Assembly (NCBI GenBank): GCA_963665925.1
Contig: OY762511.1
Span: 2,418,001 to 2,482,000 of the forward strand
Length of the DNA: 64,000 nt
Reading direction: 5' to 3'
Source: G963665925 sp963665925
GTDB taxonomy: Bacteria; Bacillota; Clostridia; Peptostreptococcales; Acidaminobacteraceae
Positions 1 through 7,393 of this stretch are shown here, piece by piece. The notes under the pieces are model-generated. The model made no database searches. It worked only from the letters and a program-made list of their open reading frames with translations, and had not been told where the DNA came from. A program made the position numbers and the translations under genes. Each line of letters begins with the position of its first letter. Position 1 is the stretch's first letter.

Positions 1-528
1 GGTCTGGGGACCCGAAATTTGGAAGTACCCAATGTAACCAGAGTATATTTGGGGCATTTGGAAACACAATCGGAAAAATCGTATGAAAGCATTGAGAAGA
101 CGGGTCAGTATTTGCTTGAAACCAATATTGACGATATGAATGCTGAGCTCTTTGGACATGTGGAGATGCGACTCTTTGAAGCGGGTGCACTTGATGTGTT
201 CAAAACGCCTATTATTATGAAAAAAGGGCGTCCTGCAGTCAAGCTTTCTGTCTTGATTAAAGAAGAAGACCGAGATGCGATTTTAGACATTATTTTTCTG
301 GAAACAACATCAGGTGGTGTGCGCGAATTTGCAGTGACAAAGCATATGATGAAGAAAAAATACCGTATGGTTGAGACGGAGTATGGCGCGGTTCAAGTGA
401 AAGATTTCTATCATAAGGGCGAGTGTCTGAAGAGCAAAGCCGAATATGAAGACTGCGCACGTCTTGCCAGGGAACATAAGGTTTCAATCAAAGCGATTTA
501 CGATGCAGTTCAATCTGCAAATCAATAG
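1..528 (+). CDS. larC: LarC C-terminal part, nickel insertion protein (5' truncated by window edge)
   Basis: LarC inserts nickel into the pyridinium dithiodicarboxylate mononucleotide to finish the nickel-pincer nucleotide (NPN) cofactor of lactate racemase-type enzymes. The reading frame is open from base 1 and begins with a GLGTRNLEVPN-like stretch typical of the middle of LarC, so the N-terminal half lies outside the window; the TTG at 19 is not a real start. The visible part carries the family pattern ETNIDDMNAELFG, the MKKGRPAVKLSVL segment and a TTSGGVR segment. larE follows after 27 bases and larB after that, so this is a lar maturation operon in the order C-E-B. No larA-type racemase is in the window. 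The family call is secure; only about 175 residues are visible. Confidence 0.93.
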   Translation, partial: GLGTRNLEVPNVTRVYLGHLETQSEKSYESIEKTGQYLLETNIDDMNAELFGHVEMRLFEAGALDVFKTPIIMKKGRPAVKLSVLIKEEDRDAILDIIFLETTSGGVREFAVTKHMMKKKYRMVETEYGAVQVKDFYHKGECLKSKAEYEDCARLAREHKVSIKAIYDAVQSANQ

Positions 529-555
529 GAACTTGGTAGTACCAAGCAGGAGAAG

Positions 556-1380
556 ATGATGAAGAACGAAACAATCGACATGAAATTTGACAAGCTGCTT
601 GAAGCAATACGAAAACTTGAAAGTGTGGCAATCGCATTTTCTGGGGGTGTCGACAGCACATTTCTGGCTTACGCTGCAAAGGTGGCCTTAGGTGATCGTG
701 CAATTGCCATTACCGTTGAGTCGCCTTATATTCCAAAATGGGAACTGGAAGAGGCAAAGGATTTGGCAAAGTCCATAGGCATCAGACACCATATTGTCAA
801 GCTGGACCATATCCCACAAAGCATTGAGATGAATCCGGAGAACCGATGCTATCTATGCAAGAAAAGCGTGTTTGACATTATTAAGCGACAAGCTGAGGCA
901 ATGGATTTGAGCTTTGTCATGGATGGGTCGAACCATGATGATACCAAGGACTACAGACCGGGCATGGTGGCTCTGAAAGAGCTTGAGATTATGAGTCCGC
1001 TTTTGACAGAAATCTGGTCCAAGGCAGAGATCCGTCAGGCATCAAAGCAGTTCGGACTCCCGACACATGACAAGCCTGCTTATGCCTGCCTGCTTACGCG
1101 CATTCCCTACAATACTGAAGTGCTGACAGAAGACCTTGAAAGAATTGAAAAATCTGAAGTCTATATGATGTCCAGAGGTTTCAGAGCTGTCCGGGTACGC
1201 AGTCATGGGAATCTGGCAAGGATTGAAGTCAACCGTGATGACAGGAGAAAGCTCTTTGATGAAGTCCTGCTTGACGACATATCAGAGACATTAAAGACTT
1301 ATGGCTACACATATGTCACCCTTGAAATTGGCGGCTATGAGATGGGAAGTTTCAATAAGACCTTGACGGGAAAACACTAG
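556..1380 (+). CDS. larE: LarE, sulfur transferase for NPN cofactor (three-cysteine, Fe-S type)
   Basis: LarE is a PP-loop ATPase that adenylates the carboxylates of P2CMN and replaces them with sulfur. The PP-loop is AFSGGVDST at residues 27-35. Two LarE types are known: one destroys its own cysteine as sulfur source, the other binds a [4Fe-4S] cluster through three cysteines and can turn over. This protein has CYLC (Cys98, Cys101) plus Cys178 in the ACLLTRI segment, which fits the three-cysteine cluster type; that assignment is inferred from the motif. Length (274 residues) is normal. ATG 556 follows an AGGAGAAG site closely, with another ATG at 559. It lies between larC and larB with short gaps, so co-transcription is likely. 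Confidence 0.94.
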   Translation: MMKNETIDMKFDKLLEAIRKLESVAIAFSGGVDSTFLAYAAKVALGDRAIAITVESPYIPKWELEEAKDLAKSIGIRHHIVKLDHIPQSIEMNPENRCYLCKKSVFDIIKRQAEAMDLSFVMDGSNHDDTKDYRPGMVALKELEIMSPLLTEIWSKAEIRQASKQFGLPTHDKPAYACLLTRIPYNTEVLTEDLERIEKSEVYMMSRGFRAVRVRSHGNLARIEVNRDDRRKLFDEVLLDDISETLKTYGYTYVTLEIGGYEMGSFNKTLTGKH

Positions 1381-1410
1381 CACGGAATTTTGGAATGGAA
1401 GAGGTATACA

Positions 1411-2157
1411 ATGAATACAAGACGCCTTGAAAAACTGCTTTCAGATGTTAAAAACAATGACATGAGCATTGAAAGTGCGATGAATGAACTGGAAAAACTC
1501 CCTTTCAGCGATCTTGACTTTGTAAAGATCGATCACCATAGAGAGCTGAGAGTTGGATACCCAGAAGTCATATACGGGGAAGGGAAAACTGTGGACCAGG
1601 TGGTGCGTATCGTGAAGCATATGCATGAGCATGGCAGCAACATACTCCTCACCCGCTGTACACAAGAAATGGCAAGTGGCGTCATGGAAATCATCCAAGA
1701 GGCCCATTACAATCCGCTTGCACGCACCGTGAGTATTGTCAATGCACCAGTTGCACAGACAGAGTCCTATATAGCCATAGTTGCTGCTGGAACATCAGAC
1801 CTGCCTGTTGTTGAAGAAGCCTATGAAACAGCACGTATTATGGGCAATCAGGTTCGAAAGATTACGGATGTGGGGGTAGCAGGCATACATAGGCTGTTTG
1901 CGAATCTTGAGGAAATCCAGAACGCGAAAGTGGTCATTGTTGTTGCCGGTATGGAAGGCGCCCTGGCAAGTGTTGTCGGGGGACTTGTGAAAAAGCCCAT
2001 CATTGCCGTGCCTACAAGTGTTGGATACGGTGCAAACCTGGGCGGGATTGCAGCGCTGCTTTCCATGTTGAATAGCTGTGCCAGCGGTGTCAGTGTGGTG
2101 AACATAGATAACGGATACGGTGCCGCCTATAATGCAAGTATTATCAATCAGCTGTAA
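1411..2157 (+). CDS. larB: LarB, pyridinium-3,5-biscarboxylate mononucleotide synthase
   Basis: LarB carboxylates and hydrolyses nicotinic acid adenine dinucleotide to P2CMN, the first step of NPN cofactor synthesis. It is related to PurE, and the C-terminal half shows the PurE-like glycine-rich core (VAGMEGALASVVGGL, then PTSVGYGANLGG). I chose ATG 1411 because GAAGAGG sits 6 bases upstream and the product (248 residues) matches the usual family length; the in-frame TTG at 1390 has no ribosome-binding site. It is the last gene of the larC-larE-larB run, and a hairpin terminator follows within 10 bases of the stop. No missing motif was noticed. Confidence 0.93.
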   Translation: MNTRRLEKLLSDVKNNDMSIESAMNELEKLPFSDLDFVKIDHHRELRVGYPEVIYGEGKTVDQVVRIVKHMHEHGSNILLTRCTQEMASGVMEIIQEAHYNPLARTVSIVNAPVAQTESYIAIVAAGTSDLPVVEEAYETARIMGNQVRKITDVGVAGIHRLFANLEEIQNAKVVIVVAGMEGALASVVGGLVKKPIIAVPTSVGYGANLGGIAALLSMLNSCASGVSVVNIDNGYGAAYNASIINQL

Positions 2158-2166
2158 TTAGCCAAT

Positions 2167-2223
2167 AAAAAAGGGCTCGCCATGTCTGCTAGAAAATCTA
2201 GCGGTTGTGGACGGGCCCTTTGA
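2167..2223. terminator. bidirectional terminator between larB and the convergent gene
   Basis: AAAGGGC pairs with GCCCTTT, enclosing a second stem GCTAGA/TCTAGC. Read on the minus strand the outer stem ends in a clean T-run, so it is a better terminator for the gene at 2267-2686; for larB the T-run is shorter. Confidence 0.75.
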
Positions 2224-2266
2224 TTATTATGTTCTATCAGTTTGCTTGTCAGGCAAATACCAGGTT

Positions 2267-2686
2267 CTAGAAAATTTTTGCTGCTTCTGCCTCTTGCTTT
2301 GCTTTAGCGTGCTTTTCCTTTTCCCAAGTCAGGTAATCGTTGAAGAAAACAAGAGCCTTCTTCATATCCTTGTCCTGAACGTTGTCTTTGTCCTTAAGGA
2401 CTTTTGACATTTGCATCATTTGGATGTTCAGGTACTTAGGGTTGTTGAGTCGGTCGATATTTGAAAGTCCCCGTTTTTTTGCTCGGAATTTGGAGGACAT
2501 GACAGTCTCTTTGAACATAAGCAGCAGGAAACTGTGCTTTTTCTGCTTTGGTACTTGTCTAGCTGACATGTAAACTTGGTTGAAAAGCTGTTCTCTGTTT
2601 TTCTTTCTGAAGTGAAATAGAGCGTATGTTGCGCCTATTCCCAAAGAAATGACTACACCTGCAGTCAAAATACTCGTAAAATCCAT
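2267..2686 (-). CDS. small single-pass membrane protein, unknown function
   Basis: I do not recognise this 139-residue protein. Residues about 5-25 form one hydrophobic segment (ILTAGVVISLGIGATYALF) followed by a basic stretch (HFRKKNR), so it is probably anchored with the C-terminal part in the cytoplasm. The rest is strongly charged and lysine rich, with a probable helical C-terminus ending in AKAKQEAEAAKIF. The start is well supported: AAAGGAG lies about 8 bases ahead of ATG on the minus strand. It is convergent with larB and shares the terminator between them. Upstream it faces away from the lipoprotein gene at 2897. No function can be drawn from the context. Confidence 0.7.
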   Translation of the reverse strand: MDFTSILTAGVVISLGIGATYALFHFRKKNREQLFNQVYMSARQVPKQKKHSFLLLMFKETVMSSKFRAKKRGLSNIDRLNNPKYLNIQMMQMSKVLKDKDNVQDKDMKKALVFFNDYLTWEKEKHAKAKQEAEAAKIF

Positions 2687-2844
2687 TCAGTTCACTCCTT
2701 TAGCGATATGCTATATATTTAATCATATTTTGAATAGAATTGCACGCGTTTTAGAATATTTGACACGGAATGTTTACAATACATGACTCTATTATGTAAA
2801 CAAAATTACAAACCAGTAAGGATATGGAACGTGAATGTCAGAAA

Positions 2845-2853
2845 TGGTATAAT
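2845..2853 (+). promoter_or_regulatory. extended -10 promoter for the lipoprotein gene
   Basis: TGGTATAAT is an exact TGn-extended -10 element 44 bases ahead of the chosen ATG. The -35 region (TGGAAC at about 2825) is weak, as is common when the -10 is extended. Confidence 0.55.
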
Positions 2854-2896
2854 TGTAGAGATATCAACGAGAATGGAAGTAAATGGAGGATTGAAT

Positions 2897-4663
2897 ATGA
2901 TGCGCAGATTTCTGATGATGCTGGCAGTGCTCAGTCTGGTCCTTTCGGGGTGTTCTGCACCTGCTGACAAGCAGGCAGATAGCACGGAAGGCCAGAATGT
3001 TGAGCAAGAGCAGACACAAAGTGAAGACCAGGGTGCGGTTGAAAATGGGGATTTAACTGAGCCAAAAGAGGAAAGTGCTGAGACTGCGGACTTGCATGAT
3101 GAAGCCGCACTGAAGGACTATTTTTACCAGTACTTCAGTAAATCAGCTGATAATGGATTCAATTCGGATGAAGACTTCATCAAATCAAACCTACAGTTTG
3201 TCTATGCGGATTTTGACAACGATGGTACAGAAGATGTTGTATGCTTCTCGGATGGTCCTAAGTATGCCTTTGATCAGTTCCTTTTTGTAGGGCTTGAAGA
3301 GGGGGCTTACAGGGTCATTGAAACGACAATGGAACCGGTATTTGCATCGTCTCAAAAATTCTATAAGGAGGGGGACTTTGTCATTCGCGAACTTACGGGT
3401 GGGGGCACCGGCATTGGAGAAACCTACCTGGAACTCAGCTGTGTAGAGGATGGAAAGATTATCTATACAGGAACTTCGCTGATCAAGGATGGGTATGTAA
3501 GCATTCCACCTAGTGAAAAGAATCCTGATGGAATCAGCATTACATATTTAAGTGAAATTATGGATATGTCATACAAAGTCGGAACCGATGATGACAGATG
3601 GCTGATGTTCCAGTATAAATACTTTGAGACCGATGATTTTACAGGTGAGGTAGTTTCTGCAAAAGAAGAGATATACACATTTAATGCGGAAAAGATGAAT
3701 TATTATGTAGACCTGCTTAGTGAAAGTGCCAAAGCGGGGACTCAGGGAAATGCTGTAGTCAATGAGGCTGGTGTGTACGAGCTCAAAAACTTGAAACCGG
3801 GCCAGACGCTTGAAGGCTTTGATGTTGAGGAAGCCTATTATGTTGAAGAGGATCGTGCAGGCTACAAGCTTGTAGGTGAAGCAGTTCTGGAAGGAACAAT
3901 CACAGTCGATGAAATGTATGACGAGTACATCTTCACAAGTGATCAGGCCCTGCTTGAGCATCCTGTGAGACTGTCCATAGATGGTATGGATTTCGATACA
4001 GACAGACCGGGTGGTGCCTATTTTGATCCAGCGGCGCTAGACATGCTCAGTGACCTGGACCGTACCTATTTGAAAGACCAGCAGTCTCTTGCTGTACGTG
4101 TGACAATCACATCCTATGCAAATGCGGTCAAGTTCTATTCGGAGGGTGGTCAGGCCATAGAAATCAAGACCATCGAGTCACTGCAAAATATAGATCCAAA
4201 CTATGGAAATTCAGAGCACTACGAGAGCACTGAAGGTGACAAGCTGGTCCAGTTTGCCCCTGAAATGTTCACCACGGCAAGTCAGGGTGAGCTGCAGCTT
4301 GATTATTCCAAATACCGACTCGCGGTACTTCCAATGTTCGATTCAATGAACGCAGATCAGCTGGGAGAAACGCATGTTGCGTTTGAAGGTGCTTATATCA
4401 ATCAACTCAAGTTTACTGTTATGGGTAGGCTTGAGGATGTCAAGATCAACAATTACGTGGCAATGGGTGATGAAGGTGAATGGGAGTACTTAGGCGATGT
4501 GGAGAATGCCATAGTTTCCATAGATGCAAATCTGCCGAATGACATGTCTGGTGTCAAGGTTTACGGTAAATTTTACGATGGCGAAGGCATGTATCTGGAT
4601 GTAGAGTTCGCACTGGATAACATGCGTGCGCTTGAAGAGTATAAAATCATTCTAATTGAGTAG
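2897..4663 (+). CDS. acidic lipoprotein, unknown function
   Basis: This is a 588-residue predicted lipoprotein. The signal peptide MMRRFLMMLAVLSLVLSGC ends in a lipobox (LSGC), so the mature protein should be tethered outside the membrane. ATG 2897 is chosen because GGAGG lies 7 bases upstream; an upstream in-frame extension of 38 residues would bury the signal peptide. After the cysteine comes a low-complexity acidic linker, then a segment with DFDNDGTEDVV that resembles an FG-GAP/VCBS-type calcium-binding repeat. The remainder is rich in Asp, Glu and Tyr with no motif I can name. It appears to be a single-gene unit, with an extended -10 promoter ahead and a hairpin terminator behind. Substrate binding or surface sensing is possible but not shown. 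Confidence 0.75.
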   Translation: MMRRFLMMLAVLSLVLSGCSAPADKQADSTEGQNVEQEQTQSEDQGAVENGDLTEPKEESAETADLHDEAALKDYFYQYFSKSADNGFNSDEDFIKSNLQFVYADFDNDGTEDVVCFSDGPKYAFDQFLFVGLEEGAYRVIETTMEPVFASSQKFYKEGDFVIRELTGGGTGIGETYLELSCVEDGKIIYTGTSLIKDGYVSIPPSEKNPDGISITYLSEIMDMSYKVGTDDDRWLMFQYKYFETDDFTGEVVSAKEEIYTFNAEKMNYYVDLLSESAKAGTQGNAVVNEAGVYELKNLKPGQTLEGFDVEEAYYVEEDRAGYKLVGEAVLEGTITVDEMYDEYIFTSDQALLEHPVRLSIDGMDFDTDRPGGAYFDPAALDMLSDLDRTYLKDQQSLAVRVTITSYANAVKFYSEGGQAIEIKTIESLQNIDPNYGNSEHYESTEGDKLVQFAPEMFTTASQGELQLDYSKYRLAVLPMFDSMNADQLGETHVAFEGAYINQLKFTVMGRLEDVKINNYVAMGDEGEWEYLGDVENAIVSIDANLPNDMSGVKVYGKFYDGEGMYLDVEFALDNMRALEEYKIILIE

Positions 4664-4684
4664 ACGCACGACGTGTAAATCAAA

Positions 4685-4711
4685 TGGGGCTGTAGAGACA
4701 GCCTCATTTTT
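4685..4711 (+). terminator. terminator after lipoprotein gene
   Basis: GGGGCTGT-AGAG-ACAGCCTC forms a stem with one G-T pair, followed by TTTTT. Confidence 0.8.
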
Positions 4712-4718
4712 GTGCTTC

Positions 4719-4747
4719 TTGTAAAGCACACAAAAACAGTGTATAAT
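4719..4747 (+). promoter_or_regulatory. sigma-A promoter for the 88-residue protein
   Basis: TTGTAA and TATAAT are separated by 17 bases. The -10 box ends 40 bases before ATG 4787. Confidence 0.6.
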
Positions 4748-4786
4748 TTATTGACAATTTACTACGCAATTGGGAAAGGAACGACT

Positions 4787-5053
4787 ATGTTTTACGAAGA
4801 TCATTTGGAAGCAAGATTTGATGAAGCTTATGATAAAATCTATTATTCAATTAAAGACCAGCTTCAGAGTGACCCGAACTACACGTATGCACATCTGAAG
4901 GCATTTGCAGAGTCACTTTATATTCATGAAGGGCATGACTGGTATGGACGCGGTGAACTTTTTCAGGTAAAGATCAACGCCCAGATTGCAGCAGCAGAGA
5001 CGTTGCTTGAAGAGTTTAAACACCTTGAAACGGTGGACACTGAAGAAAAATAA
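4787..5053 (+). CDS. short acidic protein, unknown function
   Basis: This 88-residue protein is not one I recognise. It starts at ATG 4787, preceded by GGGAAAGGA at good spacing; the longer frame to 4712 has no ribosome-binding site and overlaps the promoter. It has no signal peptide or membrane segment, is predicted to be mainly helical, and is rich in Glu, Tyr and His (for example HEGHDWYGRGE at residues 48-58). The gene has its own promoter and is followed by about 130 bases before the YbaK-type deacylase gene. Coding is supported by the start signals and amino-acid composition; the role is unknown. Confidence 0.65.
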   Translation: MFYEDHLEARFDEAYDKIYYSIKDQLQSDPNYTYAHLKAFAESLYIHEGHDWYGRGELFQVKINAQIAAAETLLEEFKHLETVDTEEK

Positions 5054-5181
5054 GTGCATTTTATTGAAAACCAGTTGATATTCATGCAGGAATTGATAGA
5101 ATAATACAAAAGTTCTTGTAATTGGACTCAGACAAAAAGACAGCTCTGGGTGAGTGATTGAATAATCAGAAAGCGCTGGTG

Positions 5182-5646
5182 ATGAAATTGAGTATTGAAA
5201 GCGTAAAGACACATTTTACTGAAGAAAGACTGCCGCTTGAGGTCATTGAAATGAAGACCAGTACGGCAACCGTAGAACTTGCAGCGGCGGCACTTGGTGT
5301 TGAGCCTGCTAGAATAGCAAAGACCATGGCTTTTCGACTCAAGGATGAGGACATACTCGTAGTGGCAAAGGGTGATGTTCGCGTCGACAATAAGAAGTTC
5401 AAGACCGTTTTTGAACAGAAGGCTAAGTTCATTAAGGCGGAAGAGGTTATGGAAGCGACAGGGCACCCGGTCGGCGGTGTATGCCCCTTTGGACTTTCAA
5501 GACCTATGCGGATTTATTTGGATGAGTCATTGAAAGTGTTTGACTATGTTTATCCTGCTGGCGGCGGTGCCAATACTGCTGTAAAAATTGAAGTGGACTA
5601 TCTGGCTGAGGTGACACAGGGCACCTGGGTCAATGTCTGCAATTAA
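5182..5646 (+). CDS. YbaK/EbsC-type aminoacyl-tRNA deacylase
   Basis: Proteins of this family hydrolyse mischarged tRNAs, typically Cys-tRNA(Pro) or Ala-tRNA(Pro), as free-standing editing domains. The family pattern is clear: a lysine in AKTMAF, the VVAKGDVRVD strand, and the GHPVGGVCPFGL loop near residues 94-105 that lines the active site. The size (about 154 residues) is normal. The start is uncertain: ATG 5182 gives the family-typical N-terminus MKLSIESVK but has a weak ribosome-binding site, and TTG 5158, with GGGTGAG just ahead, would add eight residues. A strong terminator follows, so it is probably monocistronic. Confidence 0.88.
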   Translation: MKLSIESVKTHFTEERLPLEVIEMKTSTATVELAAAALGVEPARIAKTMAFRLKDEDILVVAKGDVRVDNKKFKTVFEQKAKFIKAEEVMEATGHPVGGVCPFGLSRPMRIYLDESLKVFDYVYPAGGGANTAVKIEVDYLAEVTQGTWVNVCN

Positions 5647-5677
5647 AAAATGGTTTAATACGGATATACATGTGAAT

Positions 5678-5706
5678 GGGGCTGCTTGGCAGCCCTGTTT
5701 TTTATT
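5678..5706 (+). terminator. terminator after the YbaK-type gene
   Basis: GGGCTGC-TTG-GCAGCCC stem followed by TGTTTTTTA. Confidence 0.85.
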
Positions 5707-5955
5707 GCATGGGAAATGCACTGACTAAGCACTTCAAAATGGGGATGGCGTACTTCATGAGAAGGAGCATGCTATTGAGACTGGAAGTGAATATGAATGT
5801 TACGGATATGTTATAATTACTGGGTACACTTATGAAAACTGTACAGGGGCATGACTGCTTTCTACCGAAATTTGATACAGATTGTGGTCATATGGGAATA
5901 AATATGAGATAGAGGGCTGCTGCATAATCAAGAAGGATATTGTCAGGGGGACATT
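5707..5955 (+). promoter_or_regulatory. leader region of the solute-binding protein/GGDEF operon with extended -10 promoter
   Basis: TGTTATAAT at 5809-5817 is an exact extended -10 element, with a poor -35 box near 5789. It leaves an untranslated leader of about 130 bases before ATG 5956. I looked for a c-di-GMP or sugar riboswitch in the leader and could not recognise one. A GGGGG ribosome-binding site ends the region. Confidence 0.45.
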
Positions 5956-7392
5956 ATGAGAAAATGGAATGTATTCATAGTGGTTTTGATTGTACTATTG
6001 ACAGTGACAGGGTGTGGAAAAGCTGAAGATGCAGGACCACTCAATCCAGATAAACCCATAACCGTCACAGTGTGGCATTATTATAACGGAGGTGCCAAGG
6101 AAGCCTTCGACAATCTGGTAACCGAGTTCAATGAAACAGTGGGCATGGAAGAGGGGATTGTCATAGATGCGCAGAGTCAGGGCTCTGTAACTCAACTGGC
6201 TGAAGCTGTTTTTGATGCAGCAAACGAGTCTATCGGAGCAGCGCCACTGCCTAACATTTTTGCGTCCTATCCGGACAATGCCATTCGCGTGCATCAGATT
6301 GCGCCGCTTGTGAGTCTCGATACTTACTTTTCAGAGGAAGAGCTGGGCCAGTACCGTCAGGAGTTCCTTGACGAAGGGCGCTTCATAACAGATGATAAGG
6401 CCTATATCATGCCGATTGCAAAATCGTCAGAGAATCTTTACATGAACAAGACATTTTGGGACCCCTTTGCAGAAGCACATGGCTTTACTGCAAGTAACCT
6501 TGAAACATGGGAAGGGATATATGATGTCGCAAAAACTTACTATGAAGAAACCGGGAAGAGCTTTTTCAGTCTTGATGCAAACGCAAATTTCTTCATCATA
6601 ACGTCCATGCAGCTAGGTGGGGAATTGTACGAGTATTCAAAAGATGCCACTGCACACTTCAAGATGAGCGAGGAGCATGCAAAGTATCTTTGGGATTACT
6701 ATTATAGACCATCCATCAAGGGTTATTTTACAAAGAGTGGACGTTTCAGTTCGGACGATGCAAAGTCTGGAAGCGTGCTTTCCTATACAGGATCTACTGC
6801 AGGTGCGGCGTATTTTCCCAATGTTGTTGCCTTAAGTGATACCGAATCATACAACATTGAACCCATGGTTCTGCCATACCCGTATTTTGAAGGACGGAAA
6901 AAAGTTTCAATCCAGCAGGGCGCAGGCATGTGCATTACTCAAAGCGACGAACCCCATGAATACGGCGCGGCAGTATTTCTAAAGTGGTTTACAGATACAT
7001 CTCAGAACTTGAAGTTTGCCGTATCTACAGGCTATTTCCCTGTTAAGGAGGAAGCACTGAGTGAGTCATTGATGCTCAGTGAAGCAGAAAAAAGAGAGGT
7101 GCCTGTGAAGGCAATCATGGAATCCATCAAGGCCTCAAATATCATGTTCAATGAGTATGAGCTGTATAACAGCAAATCCTTCAAGGGCAGTTATGAAATT
7201 CGAGTGATGCTGGAATCCAATATACTGGACAAGGTGAGTGCAGACCGAATTGAACTCGATAGCCGAATTGCGTCTGGAGACGCCAGACAAGCGGTTATTG
7301 ATGAATTCCTTTCAGATGAGGCGTTTGACAAATGGTATGCAGACCTTCAGGAAGAGGCTGAGTTGATTCTTACGAATGCAGGAAAGGAATAA
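5956..7392 (+). CDS. extracellular solute-binding lipoprotein (ABC family 1 type) paired with a diguanylate cyclase
   Basis: This 478-residue protein has a lipoprotein signal peptide ending in TVTGC at residues 16-20 and then the start of an ABC sugar/oligosaccharide-type binding protein (ITVTVWHYYNGG). The fold pattern PIAKSSENLYMNK and the late FLKWFT segment are typical of family 1 binding proteins. The start is set by AGGGGG 5-6 bases upstream. No ABC permease or ATPase gene lies nearby. Instead the next gene, one base after the stop, encodes a membrane diguanylate cyclase with an extracellular sensor domain. The context suggests the binding protein presents a ligand to that sensor rather than serving uptake; this is inference. 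An orphan uptake protein using a distant transporter is the alternative. Confidence 0.87.
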   Translation: MRKWNVFIVVLIVLLTVTGCGKAEDAGPLNPDKPITVTVWHYYNGGAKEAFDNLVTEFNETVGMEEGIVIDAQSQGSVTQLAEAVFDAANESIGAAPLPNIFASYPDNAIRVHQIAPLVSLDTYFSEEELGQYRQEFLDEGRFITDDKAYIMPIAKSSENLYMNKTFWDPFAEAHGFTASNLETWEGIYDVAKTYYEETGKSFFSLDANANFFIITSMQLGGELYEYSKDATAHFKMSEEHAKYLWDYYYRPSIKGYFTKSGRFSSDDAKSGSVLSYTGSTAGAAYFPNVVALSDTESYNIEPMVLPYPYFEGRKKVSIQQGAGMCITQSDEPHEYGAAVFLKWFTDTSQNLKFAVSTGYFPVKEEALSESLMLSEAEKREVPVKAIMESIKASNIMFNEYELYNSKSFKGSYEIRVMLESNILDKVSADRIELDSRIASGDARQAVIDEFLSDEAFDKWYADLQEEAELILTNAGKE

Positions 7393-7393
7393 C

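Noticed and set aside
2783..2896. N-terminal extension of 38 residues on the lipoprotein
   Set aside because: It would place charged residues ahead of a perfect lipoprotein signal peptide and spans the promoter; ATG 2897 has the ribosome-binding site.
5818..5955. c-di-GMP riboswitch in the leader of the solute-binding protein/GGDEF operon
   Set aside because: No recognisable GEMM-type core was seen in the leader of about 130 bases.
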